A DNA stretch of 55,846 nucleotides from Lachnospiraceae bacterium (GTDB taxonomy: Bacteria; Bacillota; Clostridia; Lachnospirales; Lachnospiraceae), in NCBI GenBank assembly GCA_024682555.1, contig JAIKZD010000083.1, forward strand, positions 1 through 55,846, written 5' to 3'. The translations under genes were made by a program, and so were the position numbers. Position 1 is the stretch's first letter. Each line of letters starts with the position of its first letter. The notes below the pieces were generated by a model, which saw nothing but the letters and a program-made list of their open reading frames with translations, made no database searches and had not been told where the DNA came from. Positions 16,992 through 25,176 of this stretch are shown here, piece by piece.

Positions 16992-17993
16992 ATGCGAAAC
17001 AGACCGTATATAATCATTTTAGCCGTTTGGCTGGCCGTCATGACTTCGGGATGCTATTATTATGTGCCCGTTGCGGAACAGACGATCAATACGGAGAACA
17101 GTGTTGATTATTCCCGGGAAGAGAACTGGGCTTATTATGGCATAGGTGAGGACAAGGCTGCCGATCTCTTTCTGATATGTCCTACGGTTGATATGAACGA
17201 TGAGTTTAATATGGCCATGGACGATGAACTGACAAAAGCGGATTTTCTCGGCGCTCTTAATATGGAACGGGGAATCTATGAGCAGGGGACGAGGATGTTT
17301 GCTCCTTACTACAGACAGGGTGCCATGAAGATATATTCGATCTCCGCTGAGGAGAGGGAACCTTATCTTGAAAGAGCATATGCTGATATTTCGGATGCTT
17401 TTGCATATTATCTGGAAAAAGAGAATGATGGTCGTCCGATCATCCTTGCAGGCTTTTCGCAGGGTGCGGATATGTGCTACCGGCTGTTAAAGGAATATTT
17501 TGCGGATGAGGATATGCAGAACAGGCTTATAGCGGTATATGCCATCGGATGGCCATGTACGCAGGAAATGGTCAGGGAGAATCCTCAGATAAAACCCGCA
17601 GCCTCAGCTGATGATACAGGTGTTGTGATAAGCTTTGATTGTGAAGCGGAGGGTATTACGGACACATTTATAGTTCCGGCAGGAACAAAGGCATATACAA
17701 TAAATCCTCTTAACTGGAAGACTGATGGGACGATCGCCGAAAAGACCGGGAATCTCGGGGCCTGTTTCACAGATTATGAAGCGAATATACTGAAGGAAGA
17801 AAAGGAATTCTGCGGATGTTATATCGATGAGGATCGGGGGATCGTAAGAGTACCCGGTGTCGACGCCGTGGATTATCCGGCATATGTACCGGGCCTTCCC
17901 GAGGGTGCGTATCATATCTATGATTACCAGTTTTTCTATAGAAATCTTGAAGAGAATGTGAAAACAAGGATAGACAGTTATTTTGATAAATAA
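16992..17993 (+). CDS. DUF3089-like alpha/beta hydrolase lipoprotein
   Basis: A 333-residue protein with AAGGAGG upstream. The N-terminus is a lipoprotein signal (IIILAVWLAVMTSGC, lipidated near Cys21). The body matches the DUF3089 type of alpha/beta hydrolase: LFLICPTVDM near the start, the nucleophile elbow LAGFSQGADM (Ser about residue 156) and a C-terminal AYHIYDYQFFYRN block that holds a possible catalytic His. The substrate is unknown; ester hydrolysis at the cell surface is the default expectation. It sits between a STAND ATPase and a methyltransferase-like gene, on the same strand, with repeat elements on both sides. Confidence 0.8.
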   Translation: MRNRPYIIILAVWLAVMTSGCYYYVPVAEQTINTENSVDYSREENWAYYGIGEDKAADLFLICPTVDMNDEFNMAMDDELTKADFLGALNMERGIYEQGTRMFAPYYRQGAMKIYSISAEEREPYLERAYADISDAFAYYLEKENDGRPIILAGFSQGADMCYRLLKEYFADEDMQNRLIAVYAIGWPCTQEMVRENPQIKPAASADDTGVVISFDCEAEGITDTFIVPAGTKAYTINPLNWKTDGTIAEKTGNLGACFTDYEANILKEEKEFCGCYIDEDRGIVRVPGVDAVDYPAYVPGLPEGAYHIYDYQFFYRNLEENVKTRIDSYFDK

Positions 17994-18003
17994 AGGGGCC
18001 GCA

Positions 18004-18025
18004 GGACAGAACCGTCCCCCTGTCC
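18004..18025. repeat. GGACAG-AACCGTCCCC-CTGTCC hairpin element
   Basis: GGACAG (18004-18009) and CTGTCC (18020-18025) flank ACCGTCCCC, the same core seen at 20103-20111 and 55247-55255. The next gene's GGAGG abuts the hairpin at 18026-18030. Confidence 0.6.
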
Positions 18026-18036
18026 GGAGGTGATAT

Positions 18037-19134
18037 ATGAAAAGCGAACTTGTAGGTTTTTTGGATGAAAAAATGGAATATTGCCGTGACCTGGTAAATG
18101 GTCATATCACGGGCGGTGTTATGGATCAGGAACTTATTGATGCCATTGGATGCCTTGATTACAGAGCTGCAGCAGGGCATAGATTTAACTACTCGGATGA
18201 ACTTGTTGATGCGGTTTATTTTCTTAAGTACGGATATGCGTATGCGTATGAGTATCATGTGATGTATGATGTTCTGCTCCGGGATTACCGGGCTACACAG
18301 GGGAATATATTCGGCGTGACATGCCTTGGCTGCGGAAGCCTTATCGATGCATGGTCTTTAGCCTACTCAAAGGCAAGACTTGCAGAGGATGAAGGCAGGA
18401 ATGATGTTAATGATCTTGAACTTCGGTATATAGGGAATGACATGGAGGAATGGGCGGTCAGGTTTGTATCTGCTGCGGGAAATGTAATGGAGCAGGCATA
18501 TCAGGCCTGTGACAATCCCAGATATCCGGGCGGTGCAAAGAATCTCTCCAGGGATATATTAAGCTTCCTTGATCAGGAATCCTGGTATGCAAGCTACGAT
18601 ACCATTGTATTTTCAAAAATATTGAATGAGATAGATGATCCAACTGACCCCACAGATCCCGAACTTAACAGACTTGTGGATCTGATAAGGGATAAGGCAT
18701 CGATGGGTTTGTTTAAAAGAGATGAATACTATATCTGCATCTCTCATTCATACACCAGTTATAGAACAAATCCCCGAATGAAGACCATAGCCGGAGAGAT
18801 AGCAGATGCAATAAACGCAAACGGGGAATTTGATGTGAAAGATGACCTGTTAGATACGGTACCGTTCCTTATTGACATCAGTGCCCCGGCCGATCTGAAC
18901 TGTTATTCGAGCGGTGACGAGGATTATCTTGATGGAGATTTTGCGCCGATAAGGGGCCTTGATGATCTGAGATCACAGATCAGGAGAGAGCTTACGGGGA
19001 CTCATCGTTTTGCCTCTTACAATACGCAAAGCCCCGTATCGGGGTTCCGTTATGTCCTGAAAAGAAGTCAGATATGCCTTCAGGTCCTCAAACTGACAAG
19101 GCGAGGTATCGGAAACGGAGGAACAGATCAATGA
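18037..19134 (+). CDS. putative SAM-dependent methyltransferase-like protein
   Basis: A 365-residue soluble protein with GGAGG ahead of the ATG. I do not recognise a named family. The stretch VTCLGCGSLIDAWSL (about residues 93-107) followed about 20 residues later by LRYIGND resembles motif I and the acidic ribose-binding end of strand 2 in class I methyltransferases. SKILNEI later fits a motif IV position. A long helical N-terminal part and an acidic C-terminal part (~230-365) are unassigned. Its stop overlaps the DUF1848 start by ATGA, so the two are translationally coupled and likely act in one pathway. The methyltransferase call is an inference from motifs. Confidence 0.5.
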   Translation: MKSELVGFLDEKMEYCRDLVNGHITGGVMDQELIDAIGCLDYRAAAGHRFNYSDELVDAVYFLKYGYAYAYEYHVMYDVLLRDYRATQGNIFGVTCLGCGSLIDAWSLAYSKARLAEDEGRNDVNDLELRYIGNDMEEWAVRFVSAAGNVMEQAYQACDNPRYPGGAKNLSRDILSFLDQESWYASYDTIVFSKILNEIDDPTDPTDPELNRLVDLIRDKASMGLFKRDEYYICISHSYTSYRTNPRMKTIAGEIADAINANGEFDVKDDLLDTVPFLIDISAPADLNCYSSGDEDYLDGDFAPIRGLDDLRSQIRRELTGTHRFASYNTQSPVSGFRYVLKRSQICLQVLKLTRRGIGNGGTDQ

Positions 19135-20072
19135 TCATTAGTGCCAGCAGAAAAACGGATATCCCGGCTTATTATTCGGAATGGTTTATTAACAGGATCA
19201 GGGAAGGCTTTGTTTACAGCAGAAATCCCTTGAATGCGCATCAGGTAAGCAGGATCCCTCTTGATCCGGAAGTGATCGACTGTATTGTTTTCTGGACCAA
19301 GAATCCTATCCCTATGCTTAAATGGCTTGATGAGCTTAAGGATTTTAAGTATTATTTCCAGTTCACCCTGACCGGATACGGGAAGGATATGGAAGCAAAT
19401 CTTCCGGACAAGAAGGAAAAGCTTATCCCGGCATTTAAGGAGCTGTCGGATAAGATCGGCTCGGAAAAAGTCATATGGCGGTACGATCCGATAGCCTTCA
19501 ACGAAAAATATACACCGGAGTATCATCTCAGGGCCTGTGAGAGTATTGCAAAGGCTCTTAAGGGCTATACCGAAAAGTGTGTCATAAGTTTTGTGGATGT
19601 TTATCAGAAGATACAGAAAAACATGACGGAGATGCACATTACCGAAGCATCCGACGAGACCATGTATTCATTTGCAAAACAGCTTTATGACATAGCCACG
19701 GATAATGATATGGTAATAGCTACCTGCGCGGAAAGGATAGACCTTTCATCCATAGGAATAGAGCACAATGCATGCATTGACAGGGGAGTGATCGAAAGGA
19801 TCTGCGGCGGAAAGCTCAAGGCCAAAAAAGATCCTTCCCAGCGCGGTGAATGCCAGTGTGTGGAGAGCCGTGAGATAGGAAGCTACAATACCTGTGCCAA
19901 CGGCTGCAGATACTGTTATGCCAATCACAGTCCGGAAGCTGTAAAGGCCAATATGGCAAAATATGATCCCGATTCTCCGATCCTCTGCGATGAGGTTAGT
20001 GAAGAAAAGGGAGATAAGATCACTGAAGTAAAGGCAAAGTCGAACATAGACAGGCAGATGTCTCTGTTCTAA
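19131..20072 (+). CDS. DUF1848 protein with C-terminal CxxxCxxC cluster
   Basis: A 313-residue protein. The start at 19131 has GGAGG upstream and gives the family's usual N-terminus (MIISASRKTDIPAYY). SRNPLNAHQVSRIPL and VFWTKNPIPML are further DUF1848 hallmarks. Near the C-terminus Cys255, Cys259 and Cys262 (CANGCRYCYAN) form CxxxCxxC, the pattern that binds the 4Fe-4S cluster in radical-SAM enzymes. In those enzymes the motif is near the N-terminus, whereas here it is near the end; two more Cys (CQC) lie just before. The function of the family is unknown to me. It overlaps the methyltransferase-like gene by four bases. Confidence 0.85.
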   Translation: MIISASRKTDIPAYYSEWFINRIREGFVYSRNPLNAHQVSRIPLDPEVIDCIVFWTKNPIPMLKWLDELKDFKYYFQFTLTGYGKDMEANLPDKKEKLIPAFKELSDKIGSEKVIWRYDPIAFNEKYTPEYHLRACESIAKALKGYTEKCVISFVDVYQKIQKNMTEMHITEASDETMYSFAKQLYDIATDNDMVIATCAERIDLSSIGIEHNACIDRGVIERICGGKLKAKKDPSQRGECQCVESREIGSYNTCANGCRYCYANHSPEAVKANMAKYDPDSPILCDEVSEEKGDKITEVKAKSNIDRQMSLF

Positions 20073-20122
20073 GGACAGGGGCAGGACAGTGGGCCGGGCA
20101 GAACCGTCCCCCTGTCCTGCCC
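20073..20122. repeat. intergenic inverted-repeat element
   Basis: GGGCAGGACAG (20079-20089) is perfectly complementary to CTGTCCTGCCC (20112-20122), with GAACCGTCCCC between. The element fills most of the gap between DUF1848 and the histidine kinase gene and begins with a 14-base run also found at 2709. Confidence 0.7.
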
Positions 20123-20147
20123 ATGTCTGAGAAAGGAGTGGCAGGAA

Positions 20148-21830
20148 ATGATACAGAAGATAAGAAACAGTCTGTTATTGCAGTTCATTTGTATTGTCCT
20201 TGCCATTCTTATAGTCCTTACCGTTACGCTCTATACGTCTTTTATATATGTTAAGGATACCACAAGGAATTATGCGGAGACTCTGGCGGACAGTCTGCTG
20301 CGCCAGGCGGATAATGCTCTGGGTCTTTATGAGGAGAGTCTTAAGTATAATGCGGAGTCTCTCTGCCAGTTCATGATAATGGATGACTTGGATACGGTGA
20401 AGGATGATGCCGGAAAGGCAAAGCTTTCTTCCTACTATTCGCAGATAGCCATGAGAAACAGGGAGATCGTTTCGGCGATAATCCTTGACAGCGACCTTAA
20501 CACCCTTGTTTCCATGGGAAAACCTGCAAAGCTGTCCGACAGGCAGACCTATCTGAGAAAAGAAGCCGATCTGAATGCGGACTGGTATTTCCCGGAAGAT
20601 GACAATTATTATTACGGTTTTTTCTATCCGGTTTACAGCGGTAACGGTTCCAATATGAAACAGCAGGGCATGTGTGTGTTTATTCTCGAACCCTGGAGGA
20701 TCGACGGTACACTTCATAATATCCTGAATGATAATATGGCAGCCATCCTTTTGAGCGATTCCCATGTGCTTGATCTTTCATTTCGAGTGTTCGGAAGTGT
20801 TCCGGCAGATACCACCATGGCCGATCTGAAAAACAATGATGATTATGTTTACAGGGAGGGTAACTGGCAGAACGGTATAAGAATATCCGTGGCCGTATCG
20901 GTATCGGGCAATACTTCGGGCAGCAGTGCCATAAGGAATCTTATAATCCTGGCATCGGTGCTCACACTTATGTTCCTCGGGGTCATACTGTTTTTCTCTT
21001 ATTACCTGATGGCCAGGCCCATCCGTGCCATCGACAGATTTATCGCCGGTTCCATAAAGCATCCTGAGCGGCGCCTTAACTTTAAAAGGACCGACGAGAT
21101 AGGCAAGGTGGCTGCGCGTCTTGATCATATGCTTGATGAGAATCAGAGGATGATCGAGGAGATAAAAGAGGGCAAGATCCGACTGTATGAGACAAAGCTT
21201 GCCCAGCAGAAGATGGAGATCCTTGCTTACCGTAATCAGATAAATCCCCACTTTTTGTACAACACTCTTTCAACCATGCGCGACATGGCACTGATAAACG
21301 ATCAGGACAGCATAGCCGAGATGGCCATGGCTCTTTCGGACATATTCAGATATGCGGTTAAGGCAAGCAATATCGTGACAGTTGGAGATGAAGTGTCCTA
21401 TATCGCAAAATATGCGCGTATCATAGAGTACCGCTTCATGGGAAAAATAAAGATCTCCACGGATGTGGAAGACTATGTTCTCGACAAGCCTATGATCCGA
21501 TTCTTTTTGCAGCCGCTGGTGGAAAATTCTGTTTTTCACGGGCTTGAGAGCAAGATGGACAACGGCTCGGTGGAGGTTAAGATAGAAAGCGTCGATGACA
21601 GGGTGGAGATAACCATTAGGGATGACGGATGCGGAATGGATGAGGAGACCTTGAATAACCTTCGCTCACAGCTTGAGGAGCCCAAGGAGAACAGCGGCAT
21701 CGGCCTGTCGAATATCGTTCAGCGGCTGAGACTTTTCTACGGGAATGATTATACCTTTGATGTAAAGAGCAGGGTAAACGAGGGGACAGTAATACATATA
21801 TCGGTGCCTGACCATATCACCGAGAGCTGA
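20148..21830 (+). CDS. YesM/LytS-type sensor histidine kinase
   Basis: A 560-residue membrane kinase. Membrane segments near residues 8-30 and 267-289 bracket an extracellular sensor of about 235 residues that looks Cache-like. A HAMP segment follows, then the His_kinase domain with NPHFLYNTLS (phospho-acceptor His about 367), then an HATPase domain with VENSVFHGLE, RDDGCGMD and GIGLSNIVQRLRLFYG. AGGAG precedes the ATG. It should phosphorylate the YesN-type regulator that starts about 105 bases downstream. The pair precedes a sugar-type importer and probably controls it in response to an extracellular ligand. Confidence 0.95.
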   Translation: MIQKIRNSLLLQFICIVLAILIVLTVTLYTSFIYVKDTTRNYAETLADSLLRQADNALGLYEESLKYNAESLCQFMIMDDLDTVKDDAGKAKLSSYYSQIAMRNREIVSAIILDSDLNTLVSMGKPAKLSDRQTYLRKEADLNADWYFPEDDNYYYGFFYPVYSGNGSNMKQQGMCVFILEPWRIDGTLHNILNDNMAAILLSDSHVLDLSFRVFGSVPADTTMADLKNNDDYVYREGNWQNGIRISVAVSVSGNTSGSSAIRNLIILASVLTLMFLGVILFFSYYLMARPIRAIDRFIAGSIKHPERRLNFKRTDEIGKVAARLDHMLDENQRMIEEIKEGKIRLYETKLAQQKMEILAYRNQINPHFLYNTLSTMRDMALINDQDSIAEMAMALSDIFRYAVKASNIVTVGDEVSYIAKYARIIEYRFMGKIKISTDVEDYVLDKPMIRFFLQPLVENSVFHGLESKMDNGSVEVKIESVDDRVEITIRDDGCGMDEETLNNLRSQLEEPKENSGIGLSNIVQRLRLFYGNDYTFDVKSRVNEGTVIHISVPDHITES

Positions 21831-21935
21831 AGCGCGGCCGGTTTTACATACAGGCTGTGGCAGTTTTTCCGGTGGTATCATATAATAAGAAAAAGCTATG
21901 TGAGGGCGGATTACGATCCGGGAGGAAGCAACGGA

Positions 21936-22664
21936 ATGATCAATGTTTATATAGCCGATGATGAAGTTTGGATAATACTCGGCATCAAAAAAATGCTTGA
22001 AAAGATCGATGTTGATTCCTTTGTGATAGGAACGGCAAATAACGGCCTTACCGCGAAGGAAGAGATCGAAATGTTCAAGCCCGATATTGTATTTACCGAC
22101 ATCAGGATGCCGGGGCTTTCTGGACTTGAGCTTCTTAAGGCAATGTCCGAAGTGTCTCCTGATTCCAGAGTCGTGATAATAACAGGCTTTGCCGAGTTTG
22201 CCTATGCAAAAGAGGCGGTACATCATCATGCCTTTGATTATCTGTTAAAGCCCGTCAAGCTTGAAGATCTCGAAAGAGTGATGCGCTCTGTGGCAGAAGA
22301 GAAGGGTGAAGGGGAGGAAAAGGAAGAAGAAAAACCCGCTCACGTATCTGACAGGATGATAGACAATGTGATCGCGGACATCAGGGAACATTATACCGAG
22401 GATATTTCCCTTACCTCCCTTGCAGCCAAATACAATAGCAGCCTGGGTCATCTGAGCATGATGATAAAGGAGAATCTCCGGATCAATTTTTCCGATTATA
22501 TAGCATCCTTAAGGATACAGCGGGCCAAGGAGCTTCTGCGGGATGAGAGCATGTCGATCCAGGAGATCGCCGAGACAGTGGGATATAATGATTATTTTTA
22601 CTTCACCAAGGTATTCAAGAAGATAGAAGGCATATCACCCAGCAAATACAGGAAATCCATGTGA
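21936..22664 (+). CDS. YesN/AraC-type response regulator
   Basis: A 242-residue regulator; the ATG at 21936 follows GGAGG (21921-21925) and gives the standard MINVYIADDE start, so an upstream in-frame GTG at 21900 is not preferred. The receiver has acidic residues in IADDEVW, phospho-acceptor Asp in FTDIRMPGLSG and Lys in LLKPVKLED. An acidic linker (GEGEEKEEEKP) joins it to an AraC-type DNA-binding domain with two helix-turn-helix units ending in GYNDYFYFTKVFKK. The shorter receiver-HTH layout lacks the middle domain of some YesN proteins. The likely target is the importer 190 bases downstream. Confidence 0.95.
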   Translation: MINVYIADDEVWIILGIKKMLEKIDVDSFVIGTANNGLTAKEEIEMFKPDIVFTDIRMPGLSGLELLKAMSEVSPDSRVVIITGFAEFAYAKEAVHHHAFDYLLKPVKLEDLERVMRSVAEEKGEGEEKEEEKPAHVSDRMIDNVIADIREHYTEDISLTSLAAKYNSSLGHLSMMIKENLRINFSDYIASLRIQRAKELLRDESMSIQEIAETVGYNDYFYFTKVFKKIEGISPSKYRKSM

Positions 22665-22854
22665 CCACCTCGGAAAATATTACCAAAACACCGAAATATT
22701 TACATTTCTTTTTGTACATTATTGCCATAACATGTAATCGTTGAGAGTACTCTGAAAACAATATTCAACAACTACTTATTGACAATCCGCCGAAAAATGA
22801 GCATTTGGTTCATGATCGCGGAAAAAATGTATTCATTCAGGAGGTATATTCTTT

Positions 22855-24057
22855 ATGAAAAAGAAACTGATTTGTACGATCCTCAGTGCGGCAATGATCT
22901 TATCAACTCTTGCCGGCTGCGCAGGCGTAGCTACTGCACCGGCAACATCCGAACCGGCAGCAGAAGAGACCAAGGCTGATGACAGCGCTCCCGCTGAAAC
23001 AGCTACCGCTGATGGCGACATCAAGATCGGTGTTTCGATCTGGAGTTCAACCGATGTACTCGGTTCACAGTGTAAGCTGATCCTTGATAAGGCAGCAGAA
23101 GCTCTCGGAGTTCAGGTACAGTATGTTGACCAGGGTCACGTTTCCGAGAAGGTTACGGCTTCTGTAGAGCAGTTATGTGCAGCAGGATGCCAGGGTATCA
23201 TAATCTGTAACTCTTCCGATACAGAGATGGCTTCAGCTATCAAGACCTGTAACGATAACGGCGTTTATCTTGCACAGTTCTTCCGTATCATCAGTGAGCA
23301 GAACAGCCCGGACATCTATCAGGCAGCAGTTGATTCCGAATATTATGTAGCAGCAGTTCACGAGAACGAGCCTGAGAACGGCGAAAAGCTCGTTAACATA
23401 CTTCTTGAGAAGGGTGACAGAAACATCGGTCTTATCGGCTGGGAGCAGGGTGATGCTACATGGCTTGGAAGACTTGAAGGCTACACAGCAGGCGTTGAGA
23501 AGTGGAATGCTGAGCATCCCGATGATCAGGCAACTCTTTCCGAGCCTCAGTATGCAGGAACTTCTTCAGAAGGCGGTTCCAAGGCAGCAGAAGCTCTTAT
23601 GAGCGCAATTCCCGATCTTGATGCACTTATTCCCGCAGGTGGCGGCGGAGATCCCCTTCAGGGTGCTATCGCAGCTGTAGAGCGTGCAGGAAAGACAGAT
23701 TCCATCGACATCGTTTCAACCGATTTCTTACCTGACCTTGGTGAGAGACTTGAAAACGGTTCAATGGCAGGTGAGTCAGGCGGACATTACTGTGATCCTC
23801 TGTTCGCATTCATGGCAGTTTACAATGCAATCAAGGGTAATTACTCAGGATTCGGCGGAAAGTTCGAAGACATCAAGTTCCCTTATCTTTATGTAGCATC
23901 AGCAGATGATTATAAGGATTATGAGAAGTACTTCGTAGACCAGCTTCCGTACACCGACGAAGAACTCGTTGAGATGTCAAAGCTTGATATGGAAGGACTT
24001 AAGGCAGCAGCAGCAGCTCTTTCAATAGAGGATGCGGCAGCAAGATCCGGTCAGTAA
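22855..24057 (+). CDS. sugar-type substrate-binding lipoprotein
   Basis: A 400-residue lipoprotein with AGGAGG upstream, a signal peptide and lipobox (STLAGC), an Ala/Glu/Thr-rich linker, and a Peripla_BP_4-type domain opening IKIGVSIWSSTDVLGSQCK. Family members bind pentoses, hexoses or autoinducer-2; the ligand is not readable from sequence. It is the first gene of a four-gene importer and its codon choice looks like that of a highly expressed gene. A hairpin after the stop separates it from the permease. The upstream gap (22665-22854) is AT-rich with TTGTAC and TGTAAT 15 bases apart as a weak promoter candidate. Confidence 0.93.
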   Translation: MKKKLICTILSAAMILSTLAGCAGVATAPATSEPAAEETKADDSAPAETATADGDIKIGVSIWSSTDVLGSQCKLILDKAAEALGVQVQYVDQGHVSEKVTASVEQLCAAGCQGIIICNSSDTEMASAIKTCNDNGVYLAQFFRIISEQNSPDIYQAAVDSEYYVAAVHENEPENGEKLVNILLEKGDRNIGLIGWEQGDATWLGRLEGYTAGVEKWNAEHPDDQATLSEPQYAGTSSEGGSKAAEALMSAIPDLDALIPAGGGGDPLQGAIAAVERAGKTDSIDIVSTDFLPDLGERLENGSMAGESGGHYCDPLFAFMAVYNAIKGNYSGFGGKFEDIKFPYLYVASADDYKDYEKYFVDQLPYTDEELVEMSKLDMEGLKAAAAALSIEDAAARSGQ

Positions 24058-24069
24058 TATTGATATCGG

Positions 24070-24098
24070 GGCCGGTATCGCATACTGCGGTACCGGCC
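24070..24098 (+). other. intercistronic hairpin after the binding-protein gene
   Basis: GGCCGGTA (24070-24077) pairs with TACCGGCC (24091-24098). The following TTGTTATG is too short a U-run for a full terminator, so partial termination or mRNA stabilisation is likely. The rest of the gap carries repeated GGATCCGG-like words. Confidence 0.6.
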
Positions 24099-24197
24099 TT
24101 GTTATGCACAATCATCATTCTCTTACGGATCCGGTTTGGTCCGGACAGCAATTCTTATGCGGATCCTCCGGGATCCGGACAGGTGAGGTAAATCGGT

Positions 24198-25163
24198 ATG
24201 AATGTATCAACTGAAACAACCGGAAAGAAAATGTCAGGTCAGCTCAAGGGCTACCTTCTGTTAATCCTTCTGGTGATCATTTCCTGGGGAATATTTAAGA
24301 TAATCACACCGGGTAATTTCGGTTCACCGAAAAATCTGATGAGTTATTTTGAGGCTTCCCTTTTAGCGGCAGTGGGTGCTGTCGGTTTCTACTTTGTTAT
24401 GGTTATGGGAATGTTCGATTTTTCCATAGGTGCAAACATAATGCTGTCGGCCATAGTGGGCTGCGTTTTTGCATCACGTTTCGGAATGGGATATTTCGGA
24501 CTTATCATCGGGGCGATACTTACGGGTGCCATTGTCGGTCTGTTAAACGGAGCTTTCTATGTAAAGCTGAGGATACCGTCAATGATCGTTACCACGGGAC
24601 TTGCGCTCATATACGAGTCCATCGCCAATTATATTGCGGGCGGTGTTGAACAGACACTTCCTTCTGATCTAAGAGCATTCGGACAGATGCCGGGAAATCT
24701 TATCCTTGCGGTGCTGGCTTTCCTTGTGGCATATCTGATCCTTAATTATACAAAGATAGGTACCTATACCTACGCGATAGGAAGTAATGAATTTGTTGCC
24801 AAGAATATGGGTATCAAGGTAAATAAATATAAGGTGCTTGCTTTCATAATAAGCGGTGCCTTCCTCGGAGTCATGGCGGTCCTCACCATAAGCTACGGAT
24901 CCTCGATGGTTGCCGTTACGGGTATGGCTTCCATGAGCAGAAACTTCGTGCCCACCATGGGATGTTTCTTCGGTCTGGCTTTCAGAAAATACGGAATGCC
25001 CATACCGGCCATCATCATCGGAGAGTTTGTTATCAACATAATCTTCTTCGGATTCATAGCACTCGGGGCACCTACGGCGATCCAGGATGTTATCACCGGA
25101 TTTGCTCTTCTGATCATCGTTACGGTTACAACCAAGGTCGCCAAGGGCGAGATCGTGAAGTAG
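24198..25163 (+). CDS. RbsC-type sugar ABC permease 1
   Basis: A 321-residue membrane protein with eight to ten hydrophobic segments and RbsC-family stretches: MGMFDFSIGANIMLSA, LRIPSMIVTTGLALI and YAIGSNEFVAKNMGI. It is the first of two unlike permeases in the operon, with the ATPase gene between them. Two-permease RbsC-type systems are known, for example the YtfT/YjfF galactofuranose importer of E. coli. They would form a heterodimeric channel. Confidence 0.93.
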   Translation: MNVSTETTGKKMSGQLKGYLLLILLVIISWGIFKIITPGNFGSPKNLMSYFEASLLAAVGAVGFYFVMVMGMFDFSIGANIMLSAIVGCVFASRFGMGYFGLIIGAILTGAIVGLLNGAFYVKLRIPSMIVTTGLALIYESIANYIAGGVEQTLPSDLRAFGQMPGNLILAVLAFLVAYLILNYTKIGTYTYAIGSNEFVAKNMGIKVNKYKVLAFIISGAFLGVMAVLTISYGSSMVAVTGMASMSRNFVPTMGCFFGLAFRKYGMPIPAIIIGEFVINIIFFGFIALGAPTAIQDVITGFALLIIVTVTTKVAKGEIVK

Positions 25164-25176
25164 GAGGGGAGAAGTC

